Shown: positions 26,053 through 35,882 of the stretch, in pieces | How positions within the stretch are numbered: the stretch's first letter is position 1 | Layout: each line of letters opens with the position of its first letter | NCBI GenBank assembly: GCA_002491195.1 | Contig: DKVL01000056.1 | Span: 31,193 to 95,192 of the forward strand | DNA from: Lachnospiraceae bacterium UBA7179 | Lineage (GTDB): Bacteria; Bacillota; Clostridia; Lachnospirales; Lachnospiraceae | Length of the DNA: 64,000 bases | Reading direction: 5' to 3' | The notes under the pieces: model-generated | Told to the model about the DNA's origin: nothing | Databases searched by the model: none | What the model saw: only the letters and a program-made list of their open reading frames with translations | Made by a program: the position numbers and the translations under genes

Positions 26053-26919
26053 ATGGTAAAAAAAATAATTGTTACAGGCTGCAACGGACAGCTTGGACGT
26101 GCGATCAATAAGCTATATCAGGATAGTACAGAGTATGAATGTGTGAATACGGATGTCGGGGAACTGGATATTACGAAAGTGGATGCAGTAGACCGGTTTG
26201 TGTCTGAAGTGAAGCCATATGCGATCATTAATTGTGCGGCGCATACCAATGTGAACGGATGTGAGACGGATGTGGATAATGCGTACAGGATCAATGCGAT
26301 CGGACCGCGGAATCTCAGCATTGCGGCGTCAAGGTATCATGCAAAGCTGATGCATATTTCTACGGACTATGTGTTTGATGGACATGCCAGTACGCCGTAT
26401 ACGGAGTTTGATGCACCGGATCCAAAGGCTGTGTATGGAAAAACGAAACTTGCCGGGGAAAATTTCGTGAAGGAATTTGCAGAGGAATATTTTATTATCC
26501 GCACCGCGTGGCTGTATGGAGATGGCAAAAATTTTGTGAAAACGATGCTTGGATTGTCAGAGAGCCATGATCAAGTGACAGTGGTCGGAGATCAGTTCGG
26601 TTCGCCAACCAGTGCCGATGAACTTGCAAAAGCGATTGCGTATCTGCTTCCGACAGATAATTTTGGTCTGTTTCATGGAACCTGTGAAGGGATCACGAAC
26701 TGGGCAGATTTTACAAGGGAGATCTACAGACTTGCCGGAAAGTCGACAGTGGTTGAGACTGTCACAACAGAGCAGTATGACAAAAATGTGACGGGAGTCG
26801 TTGCGCCCAGACCTGCATATTCTGTGTTGGAAAATTATATGTTAAAACTCACAACCAATTTTATGTTTGCGGACTGGGAAAAGGCGATTGCGGAATATAT
26901 AAAGGACTTGTCTTTTTAA
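26053..26919 (+). CDS. rfbD: dTDP-4-dehydrorhamnose reductase
   Basis: A 288-residue extended short-chain dehydrogenase that would reduce dTDP-4-keto-L-rhamnose to dTDP-L-rhamnose. NAD(P)-binding GCNGQLGRAI is at the N-terminus, then CAAHTNVNGCE, the STDYVFDG motif typical of RmlD, and the catalytic YGKTKLAGE. The C-terminus includes FGLFHGTCEG and ending domains of normal length. rmlA, rmlB and rmlC are not in the window, so they must lie elsewhere if rhamnose is made. It opens the surface-glycan region. Confidence 0.9.
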   Translation: MVKKIIVTGCNGQLGRAINKLYQDSTEYECVNTDVGELDITKVDAVDRFVSEVKPYAIINCAAHTNVNGCETDVDNAYRINAIGPRNLSIAASRYHAKLMHISTDYVFDGHASTPYTEFDAPDPKAVYGKTKLAGENFVKEFAEEYFIIRTAWLYGDGKNFVKTMLGLSESHDQVTVVGDQFGSPTSADELAKAIAYLLPTDNFGLFHGTCEGITNWADFTREIYRLAGKSTVVETVTTEQYDKNVTGVVAPRPAYSVLENYMLKLTTNFMFADWEKAIAEYIKDLSF

Positions 26920-27018
26920 AAAACTGTATGTATACTAGAATAAAACTGGAAAATTGAGGTAATTGGATTTATTCGCTTTTTTAGAACATTTTAAGGTAAG
27001 AAAGGAAACAGGCATAAA

Positions 27019-28101
27019 ATGAATAATATAGCATTGATCACCGGAATTACCGGGCAGGACGGCTCTTATCTGGCAGAATTTCTACTTGCGAAAGGATATG
27101 AAGTGCATGGCCTGATCAGGAGACACAGTATCTCAAACACGATGCGCATTGATCATCTGATTCAGTCTGAGTATTACAAAGTAAAGTTTTTCCTGCATTT
27201 TGCGGACACGACAGACTCTTCCAATCTGATGCGTATCATCGGTGAGATCAGACCGACCGAGGTCTATAATCTTGCTGCGCAGTCCCATGTGGGTGTGTCG
27301 TTTGAGGTTCCAGAGTACACTGCGGATGCAACGGGAGTCAGCACGTTGAAGCTGTTAGAGGCAATCCGGGTGAATGGCGGAAACTGCAGATACTATCAGG
27401 CATCGACATCGGAGCTTTTCGGAGGACTGCCTGAGACAGCGCCGCAGAGTGAGTCAACTCCGTTTTATCCCAAGAGTCCTTATGGTGTGGCAAAATTGTA
27501 TTCATACTGGATTACAGTTAACTACAGAGAGTCTTATAATATGTTCACGTGTAATGGTATCCTGTTTAATCATGAATCGCCAAGGCGCGGGGAAAATTTT
27601 GTTACCAGAAAGATTACACTTGCTATTGCAAATATCATTGCCGGGAAACAGGATAAACTTTCCCTGGGCAACATGAACGCCAAGAGAGACTGGGGGTTTG
27701 CAGGCGACTATGTGGAAGGAATGTGGCTGATGCTTCAGCAGAATGCGCCAGGTGATTATGTGCTTGCTACCAATGAGACGCATACGGTGCGGCAGTTTGT
27801 CGAGGCAGCGTTTGCAGAACTTGGCATTGCCATCCGATGGGAAGGCGAGGGTGTCAGGGAGAAAGGATACGATGCTGCGAGCGGGAGACTGCTTGTCGAT
27901 GTGAATCCTGAGTTCTACCGCCCGGCGGAAGTGGAGTTCCTCTGGGGAAATCCGGCTAAGGCAGAGAAAGAACTTGGATGGAAGAGAAAGGTGGATTTTA
28001 GAAGCCTTGTGGCTATGATGATGGATGCAGATATGCAGGCAGTCATAGGAATGACTTGCGCACAATATAAAAACAGCAAGGATGGGGAATGCAATGAATA
28101 A
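27019..28101 (+). CDS. gmd: GDP-mannose 4,6-dehydratase
   Basis: A 360-residue dehydratase turning GDP-mannose into GDP-4-keto-6-deoxy-mannose. Visible motifs are [17 protein letters not shown] (cofactor loop), [30 protein letters not shown], the catalytic STSELFGG and [10 protein letters not shown] region, and [20 protein letters not shown]. The gene overlaps the next one (GDP-fucose synthase) by eight bases, so the pair makes GDP-L-fucose. Ribosome binding site AAGAAAGGAAACAGG precedes the ATG. Confidence 0.97.
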   Translation: MNNIALITGITGQDGSYLAEFLLAKGYEVHGLIRRHSISNTMRIDHLIQSEYYKVKFFLHFADTTDSSNLMRIIGEIRPTEVYNLAAQSHVGVSFEVPEYTADATGVSTLKLLEAIRVNGGNCRYYQASTSELFGGLPETAPQSESTPFYPKSPYGVAKLYSYWITVNYRESYNMFTCNGILFNHESPRRGENFVTRKITLAIANIIAGKQDKLSLGNMNAKRDWGFAGDYVEGMWLMLQQNAPGDYVLATNETHTVRQFVEAAFAELGIAIRWEGEGVREKGYDAASGRLLVDVNPEFYRPAEVEFLWGNPAKAEKELGWKRKVDFRSLVAMMMDADMQAVIGMTCAQYKNSKDGECNE

Positions 28102-29035
28102 GTCAGATAAGATATACGTAGCAGGGCACAGAGGCCTTGTGGGATCTGCGATTGTGAGAAACCTTGAGGCAAAGGGATATACCAATGTGATCGGCAGGAC
28201 GCACAGGGAACTTGATCTTACAAGCCAGCAGGCAGTAAGGGATTTTTTTGAGGCGGAGCGGCCGGACGTTGTCGTGCTTGCAGCCGCGAAGGTTGGCGGG
28301 ATCAACGCCAACAACACGACGCCGGCGGAGTTTGCTTATGAGAATATGCAGATTCAGTGTAATGTGATCAAGTGTAGTCATGATTATCAGGTTCAGAAGC
28401 TTTTATTTCTCGGGAGTACCTGCATCTATCCGAGAATGGCACCGCAGCCCATCCCAGAGGATGCGCTGCTCACCGGGCCTTTGGAGGAGACGAACGAGGC
28501 ATATGCGATCGCGAAGATTTCCGGTCTGGAGATGTGCAAATTTTTTAAGAGGCAGTATGGGGATGATTTCATCAGCTGTATGCCAACGAATCTCTATGGA
28601 CCGTATGACAACTATGATCTGTCCGGTTCTCACGTCATGCCGGCAATGATCCGCAAGTTTCATGATGCGAAGATCAACAATGCGCCGACTGTGGAGTTAT
28701 GGGGAACGGGAACGCCGCTTCGCGAATTTCTGTATGTGGACGATATGGCGGATGCCTGCGTCTTTCTGTTGGAACATTATGACGGAGAGCAGCATGTGAA
28801 TATCGGCACGGGCAAGGAAGTGACGATCAGGGAACTTGCAGAGACGGTTCAGCGTGTGGTTGGATATCAGGGTGAGATTGTGTGGAATCGGGATATGCCC
28901 GACGGTACGCCGCGAAAGCTGACAGATGTGACCAAACTTCACAGTCTTGGGTGGACCCATAAGGTAGAGCTCGAGGAAGGCGTGCAGCTTGCCTATGATT
29001 GGTTTAAGGAGAACGTGAACGATGCCAGACTATAA
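28094..29035 (+). CDS. fcl: GDP-L-fucose synthase
   Basis: A 313-residue epimerase-reductase making GDP-L-fucose from the Gmd product. Family motifs: [48 protein letters not shown], the catalytic [13 protein letters not shown], and [13 protein letters not shown] with [15 protein letters not shown]. The ATG at 28094 overlaps the gmd stop and has AAGGATGGGG upstream; an in-frame ATG at 28082 lies inside that ribosome binding site. GDP-fucose would feed one of the glycosyltransferases of the locus. Confidence 0.96.
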   Translation: MNKSDKIYVAGHRGLVGSAIVRNLEAKGYTNVIGRTHRELDLTSQQAVRDFFEAERPDVVVLAAAKVGGINANNTTPAEFAYENMQIQCNVIKCSHDYQVQKLLFLGSTCIYPRMAPQPIPEDALLTGPLEETNEAYAIAKISGLEMCKFFKRQYGDDFISCMPTNLYGPYDNYDLSGSHVMPAMIRKFHDAKINNAPTVELWGTGTPLREFLYVDDMADACVFLLEHYDGEQHVNIGTGKEVTIRELAETVQRVVGYQGEIVWNRDMPDGTPRKLTDVTKLHSLGWTHKVELEEGVQLAYDWFKENVNDARL

Positions 29036-29078
29036 GGGAATGACTGAGTAGTGTTGCGGCAGATTGAATTAGGGTGTG

Positions 29079-29456
29079 ATGAATGTAAATATGGATGAGG
29101 AACATTCGAGAATCAATATCTACAGACGAACTACATACCATATGGTAAAGTGTGGATTTCAGGCAAGGCAGAAGGGCTATCGCTATCTGCGGGAAGCGAT
29201 TTGGATCGCCTGTCAGGAGCCGGAAGTCCTGACTTCAGTTACAAAACGTCTGTATCCGGAAGTGGCAAAACGTTTTGATACGACAGATAAACAGGTGGAG
29301 AGAGCGATACGAAACACGATCGAGACTGTGTGGACCAATGGCAATCCGGAGATATTGAAAACGATTTTTAAAGATATTTATAGTGATGGAACAATCCGGC
29401 CTACCAACACGAAGGTTATCGAAATGTTTGTTGAATTTATCAGGAGCGCACCTTAG
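29079..29456 (+). CDS. Stand-alone Spo0A C-terminal DNA-binding domain protein
   Basis: About 125 residues that match only the effector domain of the sporulation regulator Spo0A. Key stretches are KGYRYLREAI, VTKRLYPEVAKRFDTTDKQ, VERAIRNTIETVWTNGN and RPTNTKVIEMF, which include the recognition helix. The phosphoacceptor receiver domain is absent and no receiver gene is adjacent. A protein like this could bind Spo0A boxes without phosphorylation, act as a competitor, or regulate the glycan locus. GTG at 29076, ATG at 29079 or ATG at 29091 are possible starts; 29079 follows AGGGTG closely. Confidence 0.85.
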   Translation: MNVNMDEEHSRINIYRRTTYHMVKCGFQARQKGYRYLREAIWIACQEPEVLTSVTKRLYPEVAKRFDTTDKQVERAIRNTIETVWTNGNPEILKTIFKDIYSDGTIRPTNTKVIEMFVEFIRSAP

Positions 29457-29459
29457 GAG

Positions 29460-29490
29460 CTGCCATGAAATAACTTTTCATTCATGACAG
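29460..29490 (+). other. Intergenic hairpin
   Basis: CTGCCATGAA pairs with TTCATGACAG with one C-A mismatch around an 11-base loop. No T-tract follows. It separates the Spo0A-like gene from the first glycosyltransferase and could stabilise or attenuate the transcript. Confidence 0.45.
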
Positions 29491-29520
29491 ATCCTTAGAA
29501 TGTTATGGAGGATAATGTAG

Positions 29521-30462
29521 TTGAAGGCAGATACAAAGACGTTGAGTATCATTGTGCCCTGCTATAATGAGGAGGAAAGTATTCCGCATTTCTATGCAGA
29601 GGCAGTGAAACAGGAAACATTCTTTCGGGAGAAGAATGTGGAGTTAGAGTTCATATTTGTGGATGATGGTTCCAAGGATGGCACAGTAGCAGCTGTCAAG
29701 ACGCTTCGCGAGAAGGACGAGCGTGTACATTTGGTATCGTTTTCCCGCAATTTTGGAAAGGAAGCTGCCATTATTGCAGGGCTTGAGAAAGCAGTCGGGG
29801 ATTTCACGGTGCTGATGGATGCAGACCTGCAGGATCCACCGGCAATCTTACCAGAGATGTATGGTTATATTGAAGAAGGGTATGATTCGGTAGCGACAAG
29901 GCGTGTGGACCGAAAAGGCGAGCCGCCGATCCGCTCTTTTTTTGCCAGACGCTTTTATGGCTTGATGCGTAAGATCTCAAAGACAGAGATTGTGGACGGC
30001 GCAAGGGATTACAGGCTTATGACAAGACAGGTGACAGATGCGATTTTGGCAATGAAGGAGTATAACCGTTTTTCCAAGGGAATTTTCGGGTGGGTTGGAT
30101 ACAAGACCAAATGGATTGAATATGAAAATGTACAAAGGGTAGCGGGCGAGACAAAATGGTCCTTTTGGAAACTGTTTCTGTATTCTCTGGATGGAATTAT
30201 GGCATTCTCGACGGCTCCGCTGTCAATTGCATCGGTGTTTGGTATTCTGTTCTGCGTGATTGCTTTTGTGTTTATGATTTTTATCTTTGTCAGGGCTTTG
30301 ATCTATGGGGATCCGGTGGCAGGATGGCCATCTATGATGTGCATTATTTCCCTGATCGGCGGCGTGCAGCTGCTCTGTATTGGAATTATGGGACAATATA
30401 TGAGCAAGATGTATATGGAAGTAAAGGACAGGCCGAAATACCTTGTGAAAGAGGAGTTTTAA
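29521..30462 (+). CDS. GtrB/DPM-type polyprenyl-phosphate glycosyltransferase
   Basis: A 313-residue family 2 glycosyltransferase with the catalytic domain first (LSIIVPCYNEEESIPHFY, FVDDGSKDGT, SFSRNFGKEAAIIAGLEKA, MDADLQDPP) and two membrane segments near residues 235-290. This layout fits enzymes that load a sugar onto undecaprenyl phosphate, such as GtrB. Such lipid-linked sugars are donors for membrane GT-C enzymes; a candidate GT-C partner is the large fusion protein at the end of the window. TTG start with GGAGGA eight bases upstream. Confidence 0.88.
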   Translation: MKADTKTLSIIVPCYNEEESIPHFYAEAVKQETFFREKNVELEFIFVDDGSKDGTVAAVKTLREKDERVHLVSFSRNFGKEAAIIAGLEKAVGDFTVLMDADLQDPPAILPEMYGYIEEGYDSVATRRVDRKGEPPIRSFFARRFYGLMRKISKTEIVDGARDYRLMTRQVTDAILAMKEYNRFSKGIFGWVGYKTKWIEYENVQRVAGETKWSFWKLFLYSLDGIMAFSTAPLSIASVFGILFCVIAFVFMIFIFVRALIYGDPVAGWPSMMCIISLIGGVQLLCIGIMGQYMSKMYMEVKDRPKYLVKEEF

Positions 30463-30469
30463 CTGTGGT

Positions 30470-31264
30470 ATGATGGATTGTATCATGGATCAAAAGACGG
30501 GACTAATAAGCATTATTGTTCCAGTGTATAATGCGGAGCGGTTTATTGCTGAGACGATTGGCTATGTACAGAGGCAGACTTATGCCAAATGGGAACTTTT
30601 GCTGGTGGACGATCGCTCGACTGACAAGAGCAGGGAGCTGATCCGCCAGAGGTGTGAGGAGGACAGGCGCATCAGACTGATCGTGCAGGATGAGAACGGT
30701 GGTGCCGCGAAAGCGAGGAACCGCGGTGTTCAGGAGGCATGTGGGCAATATATCTGTTTCCTGGATGCGGATGACATCTGGATGCCGGATAAACTTAAGA
30801 TGGAACTGGAGTATCTGATCAGGATACAGCGGATGGAAAACAGCGATGTTGGATTTGTGTTTATGGGGTATGAGTTTGCAGATGTGACAGGTGCAGGTCT
30901 TGGGAAGGTAGTGCATGTACCAGGGCGTATTACCTATCGGCAGGCGCTGAAAAATACAACGATTTTCACTTCAACAGTGATGATCGACAGGAATAAGATC
31001 GCAGATGAGGATATCTATATGCCGTGTGTCGCCAGTGAGGACACAGCGACATGGTGGCGGATTCTCAAAAAATATGGGCCAGGGTATGGCATTGACGAGA
31101 ATCTGGTGAAATATAGAAGAAGTGCAAATACATTGTCGTCAAACAAACTGACTGCAGTGAGAAGGATATGGAATTTGTACCGCAGGCAGGAACAGTTGCC
31201 TGTTATAAAGAGCGTGTACTATATGTGCTTTTGGGCATTCAGGGCAGTTTTGCGGCGGATTTAG
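30470..31264 (+). CDS. Family 2 glycosyltransferase
   Basis: A 264-residue GT-A enzyme: ISIIVPVYNAERFIAETI, LLVDDRSTDKS, NGGAAKARNRGV and CFLDADDIWMPDKL with the metal-binding acidic motif. No membrane segment. It would transfer a sugar onto the lipid-linked acceptor in the cytoplasm. Start could be ATG 30470, 30473 or 30485. It lies eight bases after the GtrB-like gene and 15 bases before the phosphoglycosyl transferase, in one operon. Confidence 0.85.
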   Translation: MMDCIMDQKTGLISIIVPVYNAERFIAETIGYVQRQTYAKWELLLVDDRSTDKSRELIRQRCEEDRRIRLIVQDENGGAAKARNRGVQEACGQYICFLDADDIWMPDKLKMELEYLIRIQRMENSDVGFVFMGYEFADVTGAGLGKVVHVPGRITYRQALKNTTIFTSTVMIDRNKIADEDIYMPCVASEDTATWWRILKKYGPGYGIDENLVKYRRSANTLSSNKLTAVRRIWNLYRRQEQLPVIKSVYYMCFWAFRAVLRRI

Positions 31265-31279
31265 GTTGGAGGCTGGACA

Positions 31280-32659
31280 GTGGGGCGGATAGAGGCAGCT
31301 AAGAGGACAATTATATTACAGATGTCATTGATCGGGCTTGTGTTCCAGACAGTTTTATATGTCTATGTCTGGTATAAAGTATACAATGACATTATGCAGA
31401 GCGGCATGTGGCGTAGTTTTCACAGGAAAGGGTTCTGGCTTCTGGCGGCGGTTTACTTTATATTGCTGTTATTTTTTACTGCGACATATGGAGGGCTTAA
31501 GGTGGGATACTTAAAGCCTATGGATGTCTTTTTGTCACAGGTGATATCGCTGCTGTGTACCAATATTGTCTCTTATTTTCAGATCTCGCTGCTGTCACTG
31601 GGGCTTGTCACGCCTTATCCGCTCATGTTGATGATGCTGGGGCAGATTGTGGTGTCGGCGCTGTGGACTTATATCAGCCACAAACTTTACCAGCGATTCT
31701 TTCCGCCGAAGAATTTATTATTTATCAGTGGAGAGCGGCCGACTTTAGATATTCTAAAGAAGTTTGAGACGCGCAGGGATAAGTACAAGATCATTAAGTG
31801 TGCAGCGGAGAGTGAAGGACTGGAGGCGCTGGAGCGGGAGATTGTGACCTGCTACGATGGGGTTGTGCTGTGGGATATCAACACGGCGCTGCGCAATAAG
31901 CTGCTGAAATTCTGTTACAGCAAAGGGATCCGGGTATATATGATGCCCAAGATTCCAGATATTATGATCAAGGGTTCTGACCAGCTCCACCTGTTTGACA
32001 CACCGATACTGCTCACAAGGGAGTATGCGATGACGATCGAGCAGCGTGTCGTAAAACGGCTGATTGACATTGTCTGTTCCGTGCTTCTGATGATTTTGGC
32101 CTCTCCTTTTATGCTTGTGACGGCGATCGCGATCAAGCTGTATGACGGTGGGCCTGTGCTGTATAAACAGATCCGGTGCACGCGCGATATGAGGGAGTTT
32201 CGGATATTAAAATTCCGCAGTATGCGGACTGATGCGGAGAAGGATGGCGTTGCAAGGCTTGCTTCCAAGAACGACAGCCGTATCACGCCGGTTGGCAGAC
32301 TGATCCGGAAAGTGCGGATCGATGAGCTGCCGCAGCTTTTTAACATATTGAAGGGCGAGATGTCCTTTATCGGTCCCAGGCCGGAGCGTCCGGAGATTAT
32401 CAGGCAGTATCAGGAGGAGATGCCGGAGTTCACTTTTCGGACGAAAGTAAAGGCAGGGCTTGCCGGTTACGCACAGGTATATGGAAAGTATAATACAACG
32501 CCGTATGACAAGCTCAAACTGGATTTGTTCTACATTGAGAATTACAGCGTGTGGCTTGACCTGAAGCTGATGCTTTTGACATTGAAAATCCTGTTTCAGG
32601 CGGAGAGCACGGAGGGCGTAGAAGGAAATCAGACAACCGCGATGAAGGAAGAGAAGTAG
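31280..32659 (+). CDS. Polyisoprenyl-phosphate hexose-1-phosphate transferase (glycan-initiating)
   Basis: A 459-residue bacterial sugar transferase of the WbaP/WcaJ type. About four N-terminal membrane segments and a degenerate CoA-binding-like middle domain precede a membrane helix and the catalytic domain. The catalytic part shows KRLIDIVCSVLLMILASPFM, GPVLYKQIRCTR, FRILKFRSMRTDAE, DELPQLFNILKGEMSFIGPR and PGPT-typical KAGLAGYAQVYGKYNT. It would attach the first sugar-1-phosphate to undecaprenyl phosphate. GTG start with TTGGAGG eight bases upstream. Confidence 0.94.
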   Translation: MGRIEAAKRTIILQMSLIGLVFQTVLYVYVWYKVYNDIMQSGMWRSFHRKGFWLLAAVYFILLLFFTATYGGLKVGYLKPMDVFLSQVISLLCTNIVSYFQISLLSLGLVTPYPLMLMMLGQIVVSALWTYISHKLYQRFFPPKNLLFISGERPTLDILKKFETRRDKYKIIKCAAESEGLEALEREIVTCYDGVVLWDINTALRNKLLKFCYSKGIRVYMMPKIPDIMIKGSDQLHLFDTPILLTREYAMTIEQRVVKRLIDIVCSVLLMILASPFMLVTAIAIKLYDGGPVLYKQIRCTRDMREFRILKFRSMRTDAEKDGVARLASKNDSRITPVGRLIRKVRIDELPQLFNILKGEMSFIGPRPERPEIIRQYQEEMPEFTFRTKVKAGLAGYAQVYGKYNTTPYDKLKLDLFYIENYSVWLDLKLMLLTLKILFQAESTEGVEGNQTTAMKEEK

Positions 32660-32661
32660 TA

Positions 32662-33744
32662 ATGGAGGAAATGAAATTGATGCAGCAGGGAGTTGACAGC
32701 AGGGCATTGTTTGCGACCTTTATCATAAAACTGCCAAAACTGCTGATCCTGGCAGTGGCCGGTGCCATATTGGGCAGCGGTCTTAATTTGTTTCTTGTTC
32801 TGGGAAAGATGCAGAACCGCTGTTATGTGTCGGAGACAGAGTACTATATTGACTTTGCGGATGGCCGTTATGAGGCGAAGGACTACTACAACGATTTTAC
32901 ATGGAATGATGTGATCAAGACCGACGAGATTCTTGGGAGAGCGATGGAACTTCTTGGCAGTGCATATGACAGGAATCAGGTAAGTACCATGATCTCTGCG
33001 CGAATCTTGTCAGATGTGCGCTATCTGACAGTGTATGTCAGAGGACAGGATCCGGCGCAGGTGGAAGCGGTTAAGAATGCGCTTGGGACAGCTTTGACGG
33101 AGTTCGCAGCAAGGAAGGATGAGTTGTTTGACGCGATCGACCGGATCGAGGATCTGGGAATTGTGCTCGAGGAGATTCCCTGTTTCGCATGGAGGGCAGC
33201 TTTGCTGGGCGCTGTCATTGCGACAGGAATTGGCGTTTTTATGACGGCTTTCTGCTTTTGTATGGGTTCTGCTTTTTACACGAAAAGCGATATTCTGGTG
33301 CGGTTGGGGATTCCTGCCTGCGGAATGACTTTTCGTAAAGGACGCCGCGGAAATGGGAACAGCGCTTTGGAACAGCGGCAGGCAGAGATGCTGCGGGAGA
33401 ATTTAGAACTGTTAAGGGAGAAATACGGACAGATTTTTCTGCTGGATATTTCCGAAGGCCGGGAGGCGGCGGCATTTCAAAAGGAAATTATGGAAAGAGG
33501 GCTGGCGGATGGTTCGCAGGTGCAGCTTTATGATTCCGGGAAAGATAACAGGCGTTTGAAATGCGGAAAGGAAGGGATTGCGATTGTTGTAGTGATTCCG
33601 TTTGGAAAAGTCAGCAGAGAAAAAATAACGGATGAAATTGAACATGCGCGGCAGCGTGACAGCATAGCTGTGGCGGCAGTTCTGACAGGAGTGGACAGAG
33701 CATGGATGCGGATTTATTATGCATGGTATAATGGGCGGCAATGA
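32662..33744 (+). CDS. Wzz-like protein with a P-loop-less kinase-like C-terminus
   Basis: A 360-residue protein. The N-terminal half looks like a polysaccharide co-polymerase: a membrane segment near residues 25-47, an outside domain of about 130 residues, and a second membrane segment near 170-195. The C-terminal cytoplasmic half (from about 205) resembles the fold of the CpsD-type tyrosine kinase, with EQRQAEMLRENLELLREKYG and a terminal region like IAIVVVIPFGKVSREKI. No Walker A motif and no tyrosine cluster are visible. It would control glycan length without kinase activity. Assignment rests on layout and position after the initiating transferase. Confidence 0.6.
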   Translation: MEEMKLMQQGVDSRALFATFIIKLPKLLILAVAGAILGSGLNLFLVLGKMQNRCYVSETEYYIDFADGRYEAKDYYNDFTWNDVIKTDEILGRAMELLGSAYDRNQVSTMISARILSDVRYLTVYVRGQDPAQVEAVKNALGTALTEFAARKDELFDAIDRIEDLGIVLEEIPCFAWRAALLGAVIATGIGVFMTAFCFCMGSAFYTKSDILVRLGIPACGMTFRKGRRGNGNSALEQRQAEMLRENLELLREKYGQIFLLDISEGREAAAFQKEIMERGLADGSQVQLYDSGKDNRRLKCGKEGIAIVVVIPFGKVSREKITDEIEHARQRDSIAVAAVLTGVDRAWMRIYYAWYNGRQ

Positions 33745-33834
33745 TCTTTTGCCCGGCTGCGCAGTGACAGTGACCGCAAAAGTGGTGCATCAGCAGCGTG
33801 TGGCAGGGAGGACAAGGAGGCTGGAACAGATAGG

Positions 33835-34617
33835 ATGAAATTGCAGGTATTAGTGTCTGCCGTGAATCAGGATGTGTCGACGCTGGCGGAGCGCATGCAT
33901 CTGGAAAGCGATGCGGTCATTGTCAACCAGACAGACCATTTCGGGTATGAGGAGTACACACATGGCGGCAGGCGGATCCAATGTTACGAGTTTAAGGAGA
34001 AAGGCGTCGGACTGAGCAGAAACAATGCGCTGATGCGTGCGGAAGGCGACATTGTGCTGTTTGCTGACGAGGATATCATATATGATAAGGGGTATGAGAA
34101 ACGGGTGCTGGATGCTTTTGAAGCGCATCCGGAGGCAGATTTTCTGCTGTTTAATATGCGTGTCAGTCAGGCGCGCGCCACATACCATACGAAGGAATAT
34201 CATAGAGTGCATATATGGAATGCAGGGCGTTACCCGACCTATTCTTTTGCGGTGCGGCGCAGAAAGCTGCACGCTGCGCATATTACATTTTCCCTTTTAT
34301 TTGGAGGCGGTGCGAAGTACAGTAACGGGGAGGACAGTCTGTTTTTAAAAGACTGTCTGAAATACGGTTTTGTAGTCTATGCAGTGCCAGTGGAACTCGG
34401 CGCGGAACAGGAACGCGAGTCAACATGGTTTCAGGGATATACAGATAAATTTTTTATTGACAGGGGTGTGTTGTATCACTTTCTGTATGGTGGTCTGGCG
34501 TATCTGATGGCAGCACGCTTTATCATGGCGCATGGGAACGTGATGTGTGTTACGATTCCGAAGAAGAATGCGCTGGCGCTGATGAAAAAGGGAATCAAGT
34601 CGGTAGAGGGATTATGA
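33835..34617 (+). CDS. Glycosyltransferase-like protein (GT-A type)
   Basis: A 260-residue protein of the family 2 fold in a divergent form: LQVLVSAVNQDVSTLAERM at the N-terminus, KEKGVGLSRNNALMRAEGDI, then FADEDIIYDKGYEKRV carrying the acidic metal site. A later GGGAKYSNGEDSLFLKDCL matches the acceptor-side motif of this group. The 90-base gap before it holds no gene but has a strong AAGGAGGCTGG site. The stop overlaps the ATG of the polymerase gene (ATGA), so the two are coupled. Confidence 0.75.
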   Translation: MKLQVLVSAVNQDVSTLAERMHLESDAVIVNQTDHFGYEEYTHGGRRIQCYEFKEKGVGLSRNNALMRAEGDIVLFADEDIIYDKGYEKRVLDAFEAHPEADFLLFNMRVSQARATYHTKEYHRVHIWNAGRYPTYSFAVRRRKLHAAHITFSLLFGGGAKYSNGEDSLFLKDCLKYGFVVYAVPVELGAEQERESTWFQGYTDKFFIDRGVLYHFLYGGLAYLMAARFIMAHGNVMCVTIPKKNALALMKKGIKSVEGL

Positions 34618-35771
34618 CAAGAGGCGTTTCAATTTTATTTTATCTGTTCATTGCGGCAGTAACATGTGTGATGGCTGGTCAGGTCTGCCTGGATCAAACT
34701 GGTGTGTTGGCGTGGGATCATGGACGAAGGACAAGAAAAAGTTTTCAGAACAGGCTGTTGATCACTGGGATTTTCTGGATTCTTTTTCTGATGATGGCGC
34801 TTCGCTTTGATATTGGTAATGACTACAGACAGTATACGCAGACTGCCCATGAGGCCTATGTTGGCGGATATGTAGTGACCGAGGCGGGTTTTAACTGGCT
34901 GGTGAGACTGCTGTATTGGCTTGCAGGCGGTGAATATTACGAGTTGGTGTTTGCTGTGTTTGCCTTTGTCACACTGCTGTTTTTCTTAAAAGCATTTGCA
35001 AGACAGAGCGCCAGCTTTTCACAGACGTTTTTCCTGTTTATGACATTGGGACTGTATTTTCAGACCTTTAATACAGTTCGATATTATCTGGCGCTCTCAA
35101 TTGCGCTTTTTTCCATGAAGTATGTGTTAGAAAAGGATTCTTTAAAGTTTGTGTTCTGGATCGGTATCGCTGCATTGTTCCACAAATCTGTCCTGTTGGT
35201 GCTTCCTGTGTATTGGATCGCCTCTTTTGCGTGGAAGCGGTGGCAGATCGTGGCGGGACTGCTCGCAAGTGCGGCATGTTTTCTGGGAAAAAGTATCGTC
35301 TTGAAGATTGCGCTGGTCCTTTATCCGTCCTATAAGAATACTATATATCTTGAGGGGGGCGGCAGCTGGACGAGCACCTTGCGCACGCTGGCAGTACTTG
35401 CTCTGTATGTATGGTTTGTTTATGGGTATTGGCACACTTGTGAAGAGAGGGTGCTGAACGAACAGAAATGGTATCGCGAGCTGCGGTTTTATGGTCAGTT
35501 GAATCTGCTGGCACTTGTGACGGGGACTTTTTTTTCCTTTTTGCCGGTAGTGACACGGATCTCCTACTATTTTGGAGTGTCCCAACTGTTTATGATACCA
35601 CTGATCCTGCAAAAAATAAAAGAACAAAAGATCCGCAGGAGGATGACTGCGATGATCTTTGCAGCATGTATTTTGTATTTTGTGATTTTTCTATTGCAGG
35701 CGCATCAGGATGGGGTGAAACTTCTGCCATATAAAAGCTGGCTTTTTGAGACAGAGCGGTATACCTACTGA
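34614..35771 (+). CDS. EpsG family polysaccharide polymerase
   Basis: A 385-residue membrane protein with about ten hydrophobic segments. The motif MMALRFDIGNDYRQYTQ, then GYVVTEAGFNWLVRLLYW and FNTVRYYLALSIALFSM, is typical of EpsG/Wzy-like polymerases that join repeat units outside the membrane. An ATGA overlap with the upstream glycosyltransferase fixes the start; the open frame further upstream is inside that gene. It supports a Wzy-type repeat-unit pathway for the locus. Confidence 0.85.
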   Translation: MTRGVSILFYLFIAAVTCVMAGQVCLDQTGVLAWDHGRRTRKSFQNRLLITGIFWILFLMMALRFDIGNDYRQYTQTAHEAYVGGYVVTEAGFNWLVRLLYWLAGGEYYELVFAVFAFVTLLFFLKAFARQSASFSQTFFLFMTLGLYFQTFNTVRYYLALSIALFSMKYVLEKDSLKFVFWIGIAALFHKSVLLVLPVYWIASFAWKRWQIVAGLLASAACFLGKSIVLKIALVLYPSYKNTIYLEGGGSWTSTLRTLAVLALYVWFVYGYWHTCEERVLNEQKWYRELRFYGQLNLLALVTGTFFSFLPVVTRISYYFGVSQLFMIPLILQKIKEQKIRRRMTAMIFAACILYFVIFLLQAHQDGVKLLPYKSWLFETERYTY

Positions 35772-35882
35772 TCAGATGCGGAGAAAGCAATAAGGAAACT
35801 GTTCATAAAAAATTGTGTGAAACGATATGAAATGTCAATGATAGGCACAAAACAGATCAAAACGGGGAGGTGATGCAGGGAA

